From Armatimonadota bacterium (GTDB lineage Bacteria; Armatimonadota; UBA5829; DSUL01), in assembly GCA_020846715.1 (NCBI GenBank), contig JADLDK010000011.1, forward strand, positions 46,763 through 110,762: a stretch of DNA of 64,000 nucleotides, read 5' to 3'. Shown here one piece after another: positions 27,337 through 37,207 of the stretch. Position 1 is the stretch's first letter; every line of letters starts with the position of its first letter. A model generated the notes under the pieces. It saw only the letters and a list, made by a program, of their open reading frames with translations, did no database searches and was not told the origin of the DNA. The position numbers and the translations under genes were made by a program.

Positions 27337-29076
27337 TTGAGCGTAGAAAACACACCACATACCACCACCATTGACGCCCAGGAGCAGATTCGCCTGCTCA
27401 CAGAGGAGCTTGAGAAGAAGCGAGGATATATAAAGATCCTCGAAGACGCAAACAAGGAACTTGAGGCAAAAGTCCGCAGCGTCTCCGAAGCTTCCGAAGC
27501 GTCAGCTCCAATTACCGAGCTTGAAGAGATCCTCAACCGCATGAACAGCCGCATCTCAATGATGCTTCAGGCTGAAAAGTGCGTGTTCATGCTGTTTGAC
27601 AAGGAATCCGGCGAACTTGTGGCAACGAAACCGGCGCTCGGGCTCACGGATGAGGAGCTCAAGCGCTTCCGCGTGCGGGCGACTACTGGTATCTCCGGAC
27701 AGGTCTTCCGCGAAAGCAAGCCGGAGATTCTCTACGATGCCGTCAACGACCCGCGCACTCTCAAAGAGAATGTTGCGCTTCTGAATGTGCGAAACGGAGT
27801 GTGCGTCCCGCTCGTCGTCGAGAAACGGGACGCTGAGAACAGGGTCATTGATACCACGACCATCGGCGTGCTGCACGTCTTCAATAAGCGCTATGGCAAT
27901 GTGTTTATCGAAGAGGACGTCAAGCTGCTGGAGCTGATGGCCAAGAACGCCGCCGCCGTTGTTGCCAGCGCCCAGCTCTACCGCGAGGTTGTCGAAGAGA
28001 AGGAAGAGCTCGAGCAGATCATTGAGAGCGTTTACGCGGGACTGATTATGGTCAGCGCAAATGGACGCATCACACAGATCAACCAGTCCGCAAAACACAT
28101 GCTGGGGCTGGAGAAATCCGAGCTGGCCAAAGAGAGCTTTGAGAACGCGATCAAGATTGACAGCATCAAGGAAATGCTGCTGACGTCCCTGAAGGAAGGA
28201 CAGGACACGGCGGGAGAAATAGACCTGCCGGGACCTCCGGGCGAAGAGCCGCGCGTCTTCCAGGCGCAGAGCACGCCTGTGCGCTCCGAAGATGGCTCCA
28301 CTATTGGGGCAGTCGCGATTTTCAACGATATTACTGAGATTCGCGGCGTTGAGCGTATGAAGACTGCGTTTGTCTCCACTGTCTCACACGAGCTCAGGAC
28401 TCCGCTGACATCTATAAAAGGCTTTGTATCGACACTCCTGGCAGACACAGAAGGCTACTACGACCAGGCCACGACGCGAGAGTTTCTGGAGATTATCGAT
28501 CAGGAATGCGATCGCCTGACGCGACTGATCTCTGATCTGCTAAACGTTTCGCGCATTGAAGCAGGGCGTGCGCTGGACCTCAACCCGAAGCCTGTCGAGC
28601 TTCCTTCACTTGTCGAAAAGGTTGTCAACGCCCAGCGTTCCTACGCTCACAACCACGAGCTAGTTATGGCGGGCATAGAAGGCCTTCCCACTATCGTGGC
28701 GGATGAAGATAAGGTGGACCAGATATTGACCAACCTGACTAACAACGCGATCAAATACTCGCCGGACGGTGGGACGGTGACAATCCGGGGTCAGCAGTTG
28801 GATGGCATGGTCCAGATCGGCGTAGAAGACCAGGGCATTGGCATTCCGAAAGAACACATGGCCAAAGTCTTCGATCGATTCCACCGTGTTGACACGCGGG
28901 ATACGCGGGAAATCTATGGCACCGGTATTGGACTCTTCCTCGTGAAGCACCTGGTTGAGGCGCATGGAGGGCAGATTTGGATCGAGAGCGAAGTTGGGAA
29001 GGGGTCAAAGTTCATCTTCACGCTGCCCCTCGTGCCGCCCCAGTTTGCTTCTGAACAGGAAGAGGCGACAAGCTAG
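27337..29076 (+). CDS. Sensor histidine kinase (GAF-PAS-HisKA-HATPase)
   Basis: A 579-residue soluble sensor kinase. An N-terminal coiled coil (about 10-50) is followed by a GAF domain (about 60-215, [20 protein letters not shown]), a second coil, a PAS domain (about 225-335, [20 protein letters not shown]), the dimerisation helix with phospho-acceptor His351 ([15 protein letters not shown]) and an ATPase domain with the N box [11 protein letters not shown]1 DQGIGIP and G2 GTGIGLFLV. There are no transmembrane helices, so it senses an internal or GAF-bound signal. No response regulator lies nearby, so it is an orphan kinase. The start is TTG with GGAG upstream. Confidence 0.92.
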   Translation: MSVENTPHTTTIDAQEQIRLLTEELEKKRGYIKILEDANKELEAKVRSVSEASEASAPITELEEILNRMNSRISMMLQAEKCVFMLFDKESGELVATKPALGLTDEELKRFRVRATTGISGQVFRESKPEILYDAVNDPRTLKENVALLNVRNGVCVPLVVEKRDAENRVIDTTTIGVLHVFNKRYGNVFIEEDVKLLELMAKNAAAVVASAQLYREVVEEKEELEQIIESVYAGLIMVSANGRITQINQSAKHMLGLEKSELAKESFENAIKIDSIKEMLLTSLKEGQDTAGEIDLPGPPGEEPRVFQAQSTPVRSEDGSTIGAVAIFNDITEIRGVERMKTAFVSTVSHELRTPLTSIKGFVSTLLADTEGYYDQATTREFLEIIDQECDRLTRLISDLLNVSRIEAGRALDLNPKPVELPSLVEKVVNAQRSYAHNHELVMAGIEGLPTIVADEDKVDQILTNLTNNAIKYSPDGGTVTIRGQQLDGMVQIGVEDQGIGIPKEHMAKVFDRFHRVDTRDTREIYGTGIGLFLVKHLVEAHGGQIWIESEVGKGSKFIFTLPLVPPQFASEQEEATS

Positions 29077-29137
29077 TCCTGGCACAATCGGGACCAACAT
29101 GCGCGCTGGCTGGTAACTGGTGTATAAGTTAGCAGAG

Positions 29138-29593
29138 ATGAATATGGCGCGCGTGACAATCCAGGTTACCAGAATGGAGGGTGCGGCGGACCTGCCGCTT
29201 CCCGCCTACGCTACGGAGCTGTCGAGTGGGATGGACCTGGCAGCTGCGGTTGAACATGTCCTGACGCTTCTACCCGGTGAGAGAGCGCTGGTGCCAACAG
29301 GCTTTAGATTTGAGATTCCTCCGGGCTTTGAAGGCCAGGTGCGCCCGCGCAGTGGATTGGCGCTGCGGCACGGTATCTCGCTGGTCAATACACCGGGAAC
29401 GATTGACGCGGACTACCGGGGCGAAGTCAAAATAATTGTCATCAATCTTGGCAAAGAGCCCTTTGACATTCAGCGCGGTGACCGGATAGCTCAACTCGTG
29501 ATCGCACCCGTAACACAGGCGGTTATAGAAGAGACTGTAGAGTTGTCAAGTTCGTGCAGGAGTGAGGGCGGCTTCGGCCACACGGGAGTCTAA
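29138..29593 (+). CDS. dut: Deoxyuridine triphosphatase (dUTPase)
   Basis: A trimeric all-beta dUTPase that turns dUTP into dUMP and PPi and keeps uracil out of DNA. All five motifs are visible: [44 protein letters not shown] and the C-terminal P-loop-like [11 protein letters not shown]. Length of about 151 residues is normal. Start at ATG 29138 ([10 protein letters not shown]); ATG 29144 and GTG 29120 are alternatives and no strong ribosome site decides. The final motif has His where Ser is usual (GGFGSTG). The next gene starts 3 bases after its stop. Confidence 0.95.
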   Translation: MNMARVTIQVTRMEGAADLPLPAYATELSSGMDLAAAVEHVLTLLPGERALVPTGFRFEIPPGFEGQVRPRSGLALRHGISLVNTPGTIDADYRGEVKIIVINLGKEPFDIQRGDRIAQLVIAPVTQAVIEETVELSSSCRSEGGFGHTGV

Positions 29594-29595
29594 GA

Positions 29596-30771
29596 ATGAG
29601 TTCAGCAACGGTACGCTGTGCTTCATGCGGCGCACAGGTGGATCCGGCCGCGAAGTTCTGTCCGCATTGCGGCGCCGTTGCGCCCGCAATGGGAAACACG
29701 GAGCCGCAGGACCATGACCTGACAGCCCTGCTCGTGTCCGCAAACCTGCTGCGCACCAGGCGGCAGTTCACTGAAGCCGAGGAAGTCTGCAGGGACGCGC
29801 TGGCCATCGCTCCCGAGGATGCGGGCGCGCACGCTCTAATGGGCGATATCTTTATGAACCAGGACCGCTACAAGGATGCGGCCGTATGGTACCAGATGGC
29901 GCTGGACATTGAGCCACAGAACGTGAGCGTAAAGAGCAAGGCTGAGCGTGCCGAGATGCTCCAAAAAGCGCAGAGCATACGTGTCCAGACCTCCGCAGCA
30001 GGCGCAGCGGTGGCCGCCAATCCTGATCCACAGGGGAAGCTCGACTCCTTTGTTCAGAGCGCAGGTTACGGAACTGTGAGAAACATTGTCCTGATAGCTG
30101 GTGTCTGTCTGTTTGCGCTCATTGTGCTGGCCGCAATGGTCAGCCGATCTCGCGACCGCAGGCTCCCCACGGAGCCACTCAGACAGGGGGCGGCGACTCA
30201 ACCGGCCAGTGCTGCGCGCGAAGCGCCGCAAGTTCCATCAAGCTCTGTCACACAGGCCAGCCCGGTGCCCCAGGGCCGCACTTCCGCTCCGCAGGTTGTT
30301 GGCTCCGCGACAGGCTCTGTCATTGAGCCCTCAGCGCCAGGAACAGTTGTGGCCCCGAGGCCTGTTGAACAGCAGTTCGCCCGAAATCTGCAGAGAGCCG
30401 ACGTCTTTCAGGGCGGCAAAGCCGCGCTTCGCAGTGTTGTCGCCGACCCGCGCGACAACCGCGTATTTGTAACGGTTCACGTGCAGCCCTCGCAGACCAG
30501 AAAAGCCATTCTGGAAAGCGCTCTGGGAGTTGCGGGAGGAGCGCTGATGGCCGACAGGAACGTTGACAATATCACGGTGCGGGTGGATACAGAACTACCG
30601 AGCGATCACACTGGCACCACAACGCAGATTGCTTTCGTCGGGGACATCAGCCGAACCGGAGTGGAAAAGCACAAACCGCAGAACGACAGTCTGGACACCC
30701 TGAATGCCATCTTCAGCAACACCTACTGGTCTTCCGAGCTGCAGACTTCTTCCAGTGCGTCCGCACCGTAG
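29596..30771 (+). CDS. Zinc-ribbon/TPR membrane protein
   Basis: A 391-residue protein. An N-terminal zinc ribbon (CASCGAQVDPAAKFCPHCGA, residues 8-27) is followed by TPR repeats at about 38-110 (EAEEVCRDALAIAPEDAGAH, YKDAAVWYQMALDIEP), a transmembrane helix near 157-176 (NIVLIAGVCLFALIVLAAMV), a Pro/Ser-rich linker and an extracytoplasmic domain from about 255 that has the pattern VRVDTELPSDHTGTTTQIAF. It is a common zinc-ribbon plus TPR anchor architecture; function unknown. It is probably cotranscribed with dut. Confidence 0.8.
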   Translation: MSSATVRCASCGAQVDPAAKFCPHCGAVAPAMGNTEPQDHDLTALLVSANLLRTRRQFTEAEEVCRDALAIAPEDAGAHALMGDIFMNQDRYKDAAVWYQMALDIEPQNVSVKSKAERAEMLQKAQSIRVQTSAAGAAVAANPDPQGKLDSFVQSAGYGTVRNIVLIAGVCLFALIVLAAMVSRSRDRRLPTEPLRQGAATQPASAAREAPQVPSSSVTQASPVPQGRTSAPQVVGSATGSVIEPSAPGTVVAPRPVEQQFARNLQRADVFQGGKAALRSVVADPRDNRVFVTVHVQPSQTRKAILESALGVAGGALMADRNVDNITVRVDTELPSDHTGTTTQIAFVGDISRTGVEKHKPQNDSLDTLNAIFSNTYWSSELQTSSSASAP

Positions 30772-30834
30772 CCACGCAACTCCGGCCACACAACCGCTCG
30801 CTAAAGCGCTCTGAGAGTTGTCCGCACCCGGAAT

Positions 30835-31797
30835 TCAGGAGCCGGTGACCTCCACAGTCGTTTTTACTGACGCAGGCTTCTTGAGGCCATCCGGATCACT
30901 GACAGTCAGTGTGATCGTGTACTCACCAGGAGTGCTGTAGCTGACGCTGGCATAGGGTCCCGTAGCGTCTTCCTGAATCCCATCTTTGGCGTTGAAGTCC
31001 CATGAGTAGAGAAGCGCGGTGTGACCGGCCTCCGCGTTTGCTTTGAACACCAGCGCGTCGTAGGGAGCCACGCTTTCAGACCCTCCGAGAGACTCGACGA
31101 AGATAGGGCTGCTGTCAGTGATAATGTGAATCTGCCCGACCCAGAAAGTGTCAGGGTAGTCGCAGGACAGCGCGAGTTTCGAGAGTTTGAACCCACCGGA
31201 GTCGGCAGTCAATCCGAACGCGGCCAGCGGAAAAGCCACGCCAATCCAGCCCTCTTCATCATTCGGTTTGAGCACAATCGGCTCTGTGTGCTCCAGGGCA
31301 CGACCATCCTCCGAGTACATAATCATCTTCAGATTGCGCGCTCTCGGCACCTGCGGAAGCTCATCATAATCGTAGTTGCCACCCACTATATCCAGAGGAA
31401 AAGGCTGATAAGTGACGGTTGCGGTTGGAGCGCCACCCGACGGACTGAGACCGATCTGAGTTGTGGTTTTGAACTTGACTGTGACTTCAATGTAGTCAAA
31501 TTGTGTGATTGTGGCGGGATCGGCGATCTGGACAGGTTCGCGCAGCGTCAAAAAGGCCCCAGCAAACAGACTCGGAGAAGTGATCTGGATACTGTGCGTG
31601 CTGTCGAATCCAGTCTTGTCATCCTCTTCAAACACACCGCTTCCCCATGAATGCAGCGATATGCCCTCCGTCGCCAGACTCTGGCCCGAGTAGATGGAAA
31701 GCTCACGAGCAGTTCCGCAGGCAGAGAAGCCCAGCGTCAGCAAGCTCGCAACGAGCGCTGTTCGAAGTACTGCTATCCGTTTTATCGTTTTACTCAA
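30835..31797 (-). CDS. Putative lipoprotein with a PKD domain
   Basis: A 320-residue protein. The signal peptide ends in a lipobox-like LGFSAC (Cys27), so a lipid anchor is likely. The middle is a beta-rich domain (FDYIEVTVKFKTTTQIGLSP) resembling carbohydrate-binding or jelly-roll folds. The C-terminal about 85 residues form a PKD domain with the signature SWDFNAKDG and YSTPGEYTITLTVSDPDGL. Such proteins act on or bind polymers at the cell surface. No enzyme domain is seen. Downstream of ymdB on the same strand but separated by 114 bases. Confidence 0.8.
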   Translation of the reverse strand: MSKTIKRIAVLRTALVASLLTLGFSACGTARELSIYSGQSLATEGISLHSWGSGVFEEDDKTGFDSTHSIQITSPSLFAGAFLTLREPVQIADPATITQFDYIEVTVKFKTTTQIGLSPSGGAPTATVTYQPFPLDIVGGNYDYDELPQVPRARNLKMIMYSEDGRALEHTEPIVLKPNDEEGWIGVAFPLAAFGLTADSGGFKLSKLALSCDYPDTFWVGQIHIITDSSPIFVESLGGSESVAPYDALVFKANAEAGHTALLYSWDFNAKDGIQEDATGPYASVSYSTPGEYTITLTVSDPDGLKKPASVKTTVEVTGS

Positions 31798-31911
31798 AGC
31801 TTTGGTCCTTGCCGGGCTGATTCTAGTAATGGTAAGAGATTCGGTGACGCCCAGTGTCCGCCCTTCACTGTCATTTGGACGTCCGGATCCGAGCGGTCGG
31901 TTCCTGCTGTC

Positions 31912-32694
31912 CTAAGATCCATCTCTGCGTACGCGCTGGATCGAGCGGGCCAGACCCTTGGACTCATCAATGTCCAGCACTATTCCATTCAGCATCGTGG
32001 GCCCTCCCGCCACCTCATAACGCTTTGGGAGCCCCGTAACGAAGCGCTCAATAATTTCATCCGGGCGCATTCCGATAATTGACTGCGAAGGCCCGGTCAT
32101 GCCGATATCTGTGATGTATGCGGTGCCCCGCGGCAGCACCCCTTCGTCAGCCGTCGCCACGTGCGTATGTGTTCCATAAACACAGGCAACCCCGCCGTCC
32201 ACATAATGCGCGAAGGCCATCTTCTCCGAGGTAGCCTCAGCGTGAAAATCCACAATGATGACATCCGCCTGCTGACTGAGCGTCTCAATGAGCTGTGATC
32301 CGGTTCGAAACGGGTCATCAATGGGCTGCATAAAAGTGCGACCCTGAAGATTGATAACCGCGACCTTCACCCCGTCCCGGGCTACAAACACGTTTGCTCC
32401 CCGCCCCGGCGAGCCTGACGGGAAGTTGGCCGGACGGACAATCCTGGTGTCCTCTTCGATGTAAGGGATTGCCTCACGGTGATTCCACACGTGATTGCCC
32501 ATCGTCAGTACGTGGACGCCAGCGGAAAACAACGGCGCTGCTGTCTCTCGCGTAATGCCAGACCCACCGGCCGCGTTTTCTCCGTTGGCTATCACAAAAT
32601 CGGGCGAGAACTCCTCAACCAGTCCCGGCAGAGTTTCGGACAAGGCCCGCCGTCCAGGCCGACCGACGATATCTCCAACTATCAGGACTATCAT
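31912..32694 (-). CDS. ymdB: YmdB-family metallophosphoesterase
   Basis: A 260-residue protein of the TIGR00282 family: MIVLIVGDIVGRPGRRAL, FVIANGENAAGGSGIT, LTMGNHVWNH, VDFHAEATSEKMAFAHYVDG and GTHTHVATADE give the metal ligands (Asp, Asn, His). Bacillus YmdB hydrolyses 2',3'-cyclic nucleotides and influences RNA turnover and biofilm or sporulation decisions. In many genomes it sits next to recA and rny (RNase Y); here recA is 171 bases upstream but rny is absent. It is probably transcribed with recA. Confidence 0.93.
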   Translation of the reverse strand: MIVLIVGDIVGRPGRRALSETLPGLVEEFSPDFVIANGENAAGGSGITRETAAPLFSAGVHVLTMGNHVWNHREAIPYIEEDTRIVRPANFPSGSPGRGANVFVARDGVKVAVINLQGRTFMQPIDDPFRTGSQLIETLSQQADVIIVDFHAEATSEKMAFAHYVDGGVACVYGTHTHVATADEGVLPRGTAYITDIGMTGPSQSIIGMRPDEIIERFVTGLPKRYEVAGGPTMLNGIVLDIDESKGLARSIQRVRRDGS

Positions 32695-32865
32695 TGCCTT
32701 CCCAGACGGCTTTCCAGGCCACCGCGCAATCTACCCAAATCTGAACAGTAGAGCCCAAGAAGTCTTTGCGATGACGGGCGCCGGTTCCTTCCTCGAGAAA
32801 CGTCCTCGCTTCCTGGATACGAGCGAAGAGAGCGACCCTTCACAGGCAGGCAATATCGAGCAAAG

Positions 32866-33900
32866 CTAGACTTCAAGAGGCTCCAGTTCTTCCTCTTCCT
32901 CTTCGGCCACGGGAACTGCTGTACTGGTGATCGCACTGCGAATTTTGCTCTCCAGCTCGTCGGCGATCTCCGGATTCTGCTCAAGATAAGAACGCGAATT
33001 GTCGCGTCCCTGGCCGAGCCGAACCTCACCGTAGTTGAACCACGTGCCCGTCTTGGTGACGAGTCCCTGATCTACGCCGACGTCCAGAAGTGACCCTTCC
33101 CGCGAAATTCCCTTCTGGAAGAAGACGTCAAATTCCGCCTGCTTGAACGGCGCAGCGACTTTGTTCTTCACGACTTTGACGCGCACTCGGTTACCAATAG
33201 GCTCCGTACCCGACTTCAGCGTCTCGAGTCGCCGCACCTCAAGACGCACCGAAGCCCAGAACTTCAGCGCGCGACCGCCAGGTGTCGTCTCCGGATTGCC
33301 AAACATAACGCCGATTTTCTCTCGAATCTGGTTGATGAAGATCGCAGCAGTGTTGGTCTTGGCGCACGATCCGCCAATCTTGCGCATGGCCTGCGACATC
33401 AGACGCGCCTGCAAACCGACGTGCGAGTCCCCCATCTCACCTTCAATCTCCGCTTTCGGGACGAGAGCAGCGACAGAATCCAGAACTACAACGTCCACAG
33501 CGCCGCTGCGCACCAGCGCGTCCACAATCTCCAGCGCCTGCTCGGCGGTATCCGGCTGAGAAATGAGCAGATTGTCGATGTCCACTCCAAGATTGGCTGC
33601 ATAGAGAGGGTCGACGGCGTGCTCGGCGTCAACAAAAGCTGCCGTGCCACCGCGCTTCTGCGCCTGAGCGACGATATGATAGGCAAGCGTCGTTTTTCCG
33701 GAGGACTCCTGCCCGTAAAGCTCAATAATGCGGCCTTTGGGAATCCCACCGATGCCAAGAGCGATATCCAGCGAAAGTGACCCTGTAGGAATGGCGTCAA
33801 TGGTGAGTTGCGGCCGCTGTCCCAGCTTCATAACCGACCCCCGTCCAAACTGCCGCTCGATCTGTGTTATCGCAAGCTCTAGTGCTTTTTCCTTGTCCAT
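32866..33900 (-). CDS. recA: RecA recombinase
   Basis: A 344-residue protein from ATG 33900 ([20 protein letters not shown]). Walker A GQESSGKT (63-70), Walker [23 protein letters not shown] loop regions [20 protein letters not shown] and [20 protein letters not shown] are standard. An acidic C-terminal tail ([12 protein letters not shown]) is present. It forms filaments on single-stranded DNA for recombination and the SOS response. ThpR is encoded upstream and ymdB downstream. The stop is TAG. In 32695-32865 I see no convincing recX or rny; a frame continuing there has no recognisable protein. Confidence 0.98.
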   Translation of the reverse strand: MDKEKALELAITQIERQFGRGSVMKLGQRPQLTIDAIPTGSLSLDIALGIGGIPKGRIIELYGQESSGKTTLAYHIVAQAQKRGGTAAFVDAEHAVDPLYAANLGVDIDNLLISQPDTAEQALEIVDALVRSGAVDVVVLDSVAALVPKAEIEGEMGDSHVGLQARLMSQAMRKIGGSCAKTNTAAIFINQIREKIGVMFGNPETTPGGRALKFWASVRLEVRRLETLKSGTEPIGNRVRVKVVKNKVAAPFKQAEFDVFFQKGISREGSLLDVGVDQGLVTKTGTWFNYGEVRLGQGRDNSRSYLEQNPEIADELESKIRSAITSTAVPVAEEEEEELEPLEV

Positions 33901-33910
33901 GTGTTGTTTT

Positions 33911-34537
33911 TTACCCCGCAAACTCTGGAGATGGCTCTTCGCCACTCAGGCGGAACTCTTCCAGCACTTCGTACACCGAGCCACCCGAAGCCAAAGTGCT
34001 CTTCATAAGGTAGAACGCGCTCACGCGGCACCCGCCTAGTGTGCCGATACGGTCTTTCAGTTCTGTCTCCAATTCTGGCGTCCGGCTGGCGTGCCTGATC
34101 CGACCCACAGTGACGTGCGCTTTGAAGCGGTCTTCATCCTCAAACCCGACGCCCGTAAGCGACTCCTCAATATCCCGGGAAAGCAGCTTGAGCGCCTGTG
34201 CGCCCCGACTAACCCCCACCCAGATGATTCGCGCTCGAGCCACATCGGGAAAAGCGCCAATGCCGGCAATCTCTATTTCAAACGGCGCTCGCCGGCCAGC
34301 AACGGGCATGAGCAGAGATGCCACTTCCTGCAGTTTCCCAACGGATACGTCACCGAGGAATTTCAGCGTGATATGAAGATTCTCCTTCCTGGTCAAACAA
34401 ACACGTGTTCGTAAACGTTCCAACGGTCGCACGGCGTCTGCGATGGTACGCTGGAGATCTCCCGGCAGCATAACAGCTACGAATGTTCGGAGTAAAGACG
34501 ACTTTGACACAGGCGATTGTAGCACGCTGCACAGCAA
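33911..34537 (-). CDS. thpR: RNA 2',3'-cyclic phosphodiesterase (ThpR, 2'-5' RNA ligase family)
   Basis: A 208-residue protein with the two HxT motifs of the 2H phosphoesterase superfamily: HITLKFLG (about residues 55-62) and HVTVGRI (about 140-146). ThpR opens 2',3'-cyclic phosphates on RNA ends. The typical start region [15 protein letters not shown] begins about 14 residues after the first start, so the true start may be further in. It ends 10 bases before recA, consistent with the widespread cinA-thpR-recA order. Confidence 0.9.
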   Translation of the reverse strand: MLCSVLQSPVSKSSLLRTFVAVMLPGDLQRTIADAVRPLERLRTRVCLTRKENLHITLKFLGDVSVGKLQEVASLLMPVAGRRAPFEIEIAGIGAFPDVARARIIWVGVSRGAQALKLLSRDIEESLTGVGFEDEDRFKAHVTVGRIRHASRTPELETELKDRIGTLGGCRVSAFYLMKSTLASGGSVYEVLEEFRLSGEEPSPEFAG

Positions 34538-34640
34538 GTGCGCCGACCAGGCTCTGGTTGCGAGTGAAGGATATGCGTCAGGTCTTCATTTTCACCGTTG
34601 AGATGCCGATTCTGAAGTAAGAGATCAACACTGAGCGGCA

Positions 34641-35744
34641 ATGATCACAGGAGATCCGTCGGACAATCAGACAGTGGCGCTTCCAGGCGACTGGAGCCAG
34701 GAGCGCCTGGAGGCGTTTTGCGCTGAAAGGGAAGCAGGAGAAATCCGCCGCGTCCTTTGTATTCACACGGGTTTCCTCGAAGACGTTATTCAGGCGCTGC
34801 CCTGCGTGCACCCTCTGGTACAAGGGCTCCAGCGCCCTGAGATTGCATTTCTGACTTCACCCTACAGTGCGCAAGTTCTGGGCGGACATCCTGAGCTGCA
34901 TAACATTCTGTCCTCAACACTGGAGGGCGAAGGGTGGCTGGGACGGATTCAGAAGAGAACGCGGCTCATACGCTCTTTGCGAAAAGAGAAGTTCGATCTG
35001 GCTATTGACTTCACGGGCGGTAAGTCTTCGCCTCATGAACTGTCCAGCGCGCGCTACAGAATCGCCCACAGCAGCAGAGTACGATCCGTACGCCTCACGA
35101 GACTGGATCATCTTCGTCTGGTGCGAGCTCTGGGCTTCAGTGGAACCGCCGGCGCCGTGCGTCTGCCCTACGGCCCTGAACACGTCAGCCGCATCCACAG
35201 CTTCCTCGAGGCGGCTCCGAGACCGTGGATCGGGATTCATCCGGGAAGCCCACTGCTTCTTCAGAGATGGCCAACAGAGCGCTTCACGGCAGTCGCAAGA
35301 AGGCTGGAGCGGTACACGGGAGGCACGATTCTGATTACGAGTGGTTCAGGCGAAGGGTCACTGGCACAGGAAGTTGGCGGCGATCTCCGCATGGCCGCGG
35401 TTTTCGCTCCAGGAGCCCTGAGCTGGACGGAGATACAGGCGCTGGTGGCGCAACTCGATCTCGTTATCAGCAATGACTCACCTGTTTTGCACCTGGCGCG
35501 TGGAGTTGACACTCCGACAGTCGGCATTTTTGGTCCTTCGATGTGTCCAGAACGCAACGATAGCGACCGTCACACGGTGTTGATGGCGCCTCTGAGCTGC
35601 CGCACAAGCTGCAACTCCCGCTGGTGCTCAGACGCGAACTTTCACACGTGCATTGACAGTATCCAGGAGGACGACGTTCTGGAGAGCGCGCTTCGGGGAC
35701 TCAAGGCAGGCAGAATCGGCGCAACATGCGGTCGCGCAGCATAG
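34641..35744 (+). CDS. Glycosyltransferase family 9 (heptosyltransferase-like)
   Basis: A 367-residue GT-B enzyme of the ADP-heptose:LPS heptosyltransferase family. The N-terminal half has TGFLEDVIQALPCVHPLVQG, the interdomain region and C-terminal nucleotide-sugar site have WIGIHPGSPLLLQRWPTERF, ILITSGSGEGSLAQEV, LVAQLDLVISNDSPVLHLAR and PTVGIFGPSMCPERND. It ends with a Cys-rich stretch CRTSCNSRWCSDANFHTC. It would add sugars to lipopolysaccharide-like or other surface glycans, consistent with a diderm envelope. It is a single gene, without a clear ribosome site. Confidence 0.87.
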   Translation: MITGDPSDNQTVALPGDWSQERLEAFCAEREAGEIRRVLCIHTGFLEDVIQALPCVHPLVQGLQRPEIAFLTSPYSAQVLGGHPELHNILSSTLEGEGWLGRIQKRTRLIRSLRKEKFDLAIDFTGGKSSPHELSSARYRIAHSSRVRSVRLTRLDHLRLVRALGFSGTAGAVRLPYGPEHVSRIHSFLEAAPRPWIGIHPGSPLLLQRWPTERFTAVARRLERYTGGTILITSGSGEGSLAQEVGGDLRMAAVFAPGALSWTEIQALVAQLDLVISNDSPVLHLARGVDTPTVGIFGPSMCPERNDSDRHTVLMAPLSCRTSCNSRWCSDANFHTCIDSIQEDDVLESALRGLKAGRIGATCGRAA

Positions 35745-35845
35745 CTGGGGCTGAAGCGAGCGGCTTTTCTCTCGGCGCATGGTCAGAATTCCGGATTAGA
35801 ATGCCCAATCGTCCCGGTCGCACACGCTGAGTCTGCGGAAGGGTC

Positions 35846-37207
35846 TCATTCCTTCGGGACGACGACAACCATAGCCGATCTATCAAAGAGGCGATCTGCG
35901 CTGTCGCGAACCTGAGCAAGCGTTACGGCCTGGATTTTTTGCGGATACAGGTCGTCGTACCCAAACCCCAGACCCATCGCCTCGTACCAGGCCAGATGCT
36001 TTGCGCGTTCTCGCAGCCTTTCGTGCGCCAGGGCGAACGTGCCGATGAGGTAGCTCTTTGCCCGATTCAGCTCTTCCTGCGTGATCGGCTTCTCTCGCAG
36101 ACCTACGACAGCGCCTCTGAGAGCTGATCGAATAGTCTCCGTCGTCGGCTTCTGACCGCGGGCATCAGGCTGAAGCGTGTACGTTGCGCCCACGACATAG
36201 GCCAGAGCGTGCGACTGATTCAGAAGCGGTGGGTAAAGTGTCCCCAGCTCATAGGCCAAACCCCTCTGCTCCCGCAGATCCTGAAACATGCGCGAGGCCT
36301 TGCCGCCTCCGAGGACGGTAATAGCGGCCATGTCCGCGGCATAGTTAGCTGATGCCATTCCAGAGGCAAGTGTCCCCGCAACGAGGTAGGAAGAGTTCGA
36401 GTCCACTTCCAGCAAGGACGGAGGCCGCTGAGGCCCGCTCTCAGTGGCAATCGGCTCTCGCCTGGGCGCCGCGGCACTCTGCTGCTTTCCGAACCATAGC
36501 TTGACCGCGTCCTGCGTTTGTTGTACTGACACGTCGCCCACCACAGCCAGCACCATGTTCCCGGGCACAAACCACTTTCCGATGAACTGCTGAACGTCCG
36601 CAGCCGATATCTTGTCCACCGCGCTTTGTTCTCCCAGCAGAGGGCGCCGGTACGGGCTGTCACGATAGAGCAGCCGTCGCATCTCGTCATAGGCGGAGCG
36701 GAAGGCATCGTTGCCGGCGCGCTCCATGTCAGATCGGAGCATTGTTTTTGCGGCTTCAACGGCGGAGGCGTTAATTTTCGGGGAGATCAACGTCTCTGCA
36801 AGCAATTCCACCGCTGCAGAAAGCTGGTCTTTTGTTGTGGCGATATAGATCTCCGTATAGTCCGGATCCCACGTCACAGCAAAGCTTCCACCCACCTCAT
36901 CCGAGAGTTGCGCAAGCTTTCGCGCTGAGAGATTCCTTGCGCCTGTGAACAGCGTCCTCGCGACGACCTGCCCCATTCCCGGCTGGTCTGTCTCCTCCTG
37001 AGCGCCAGCCCGGATTACCATATCGAGGGCTATCAACCCCTTGCCGGGCTCCGGCTTGGCCAGGAGCCGAAAACCGTTCGGGAAAATGAGTTTGCTGACG
37101 TCCCTGGTCTGAGCATGAACAGGCAATGCAGCGGCAAGAGACAGCGCTAGAACCCACACCGCTCGAAGAGTCAGCGCCGCTATTGAACTGCGATCTGGCA
37201 TTCTCAT
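35846..37207 (-). CDS. M16-family peptidase-like protein, inactive subunit
   Basis: A 453-residue exported protein (signal AVWVLALSLAAALPVHAQ) with two M16 (pitrilysin/processing-peptidase) halves: RLLAKPEPGKGLIALDMVIR and VVGDVSVQQTQDAV, with the C-terminal VLGGGKASRMFQDLREQRGL. Where active members have HxxEH this one has GMGQVVAR (residues 77-84), so zinc ligands are lost (Gln, Ala, Arg). It overlaps the active M16 gene upstream by 4 bases (ATGA), which points to a heterodimer in which this is the non-catalytic, substrate-binding chain, like alpha-MPP. Confidence 0.9.
   Translation of the reverse strand: MRMPDRSSIAALTLRAVWVLALSLAAALPVHAQTRDVSKLIFPNGFRLLAKPEPGKGLIALDMVIRAGAQEETDQPGMGQVVARTLFTGARNLSARKLAQLSDEVGGSFAVTWDPDYTEIYIATTKDQLSAAVELLAETLISPKINASAVEAAKTMLRSDMERAGNDAFRSAYDEMRRLLYRDSPYRRPLLGEQSAVDKISAADVQQFIGKWFVPGNMVLAVVGDVSVQQTQDAVKLWFGKQQSAAAPRREPIATESGPQRPPSLLEVDSNSSYLVAGTLASGMASANYAADMAAITVLGGGKASRMFQDLREQRGLAYELGTLYPPLLNQSHALAYVVGATYTLQPDARGQKPTTETIRSALRGAVVGLREKPITQEELNRAKSYLIGTFALAHERLRERAKHLAWYEAMGLGFGYDDLYPQKIQAVTLAQVRDSADRLFDRSAMVVVVPKE

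Noticed and set aside
32691..33029. 112-codon frame between recA and ymdB as a recX or rny candidate
   Set aside because: Half of it is a shifted frame of recA, and the rest shows no RecX or RNase Y features.
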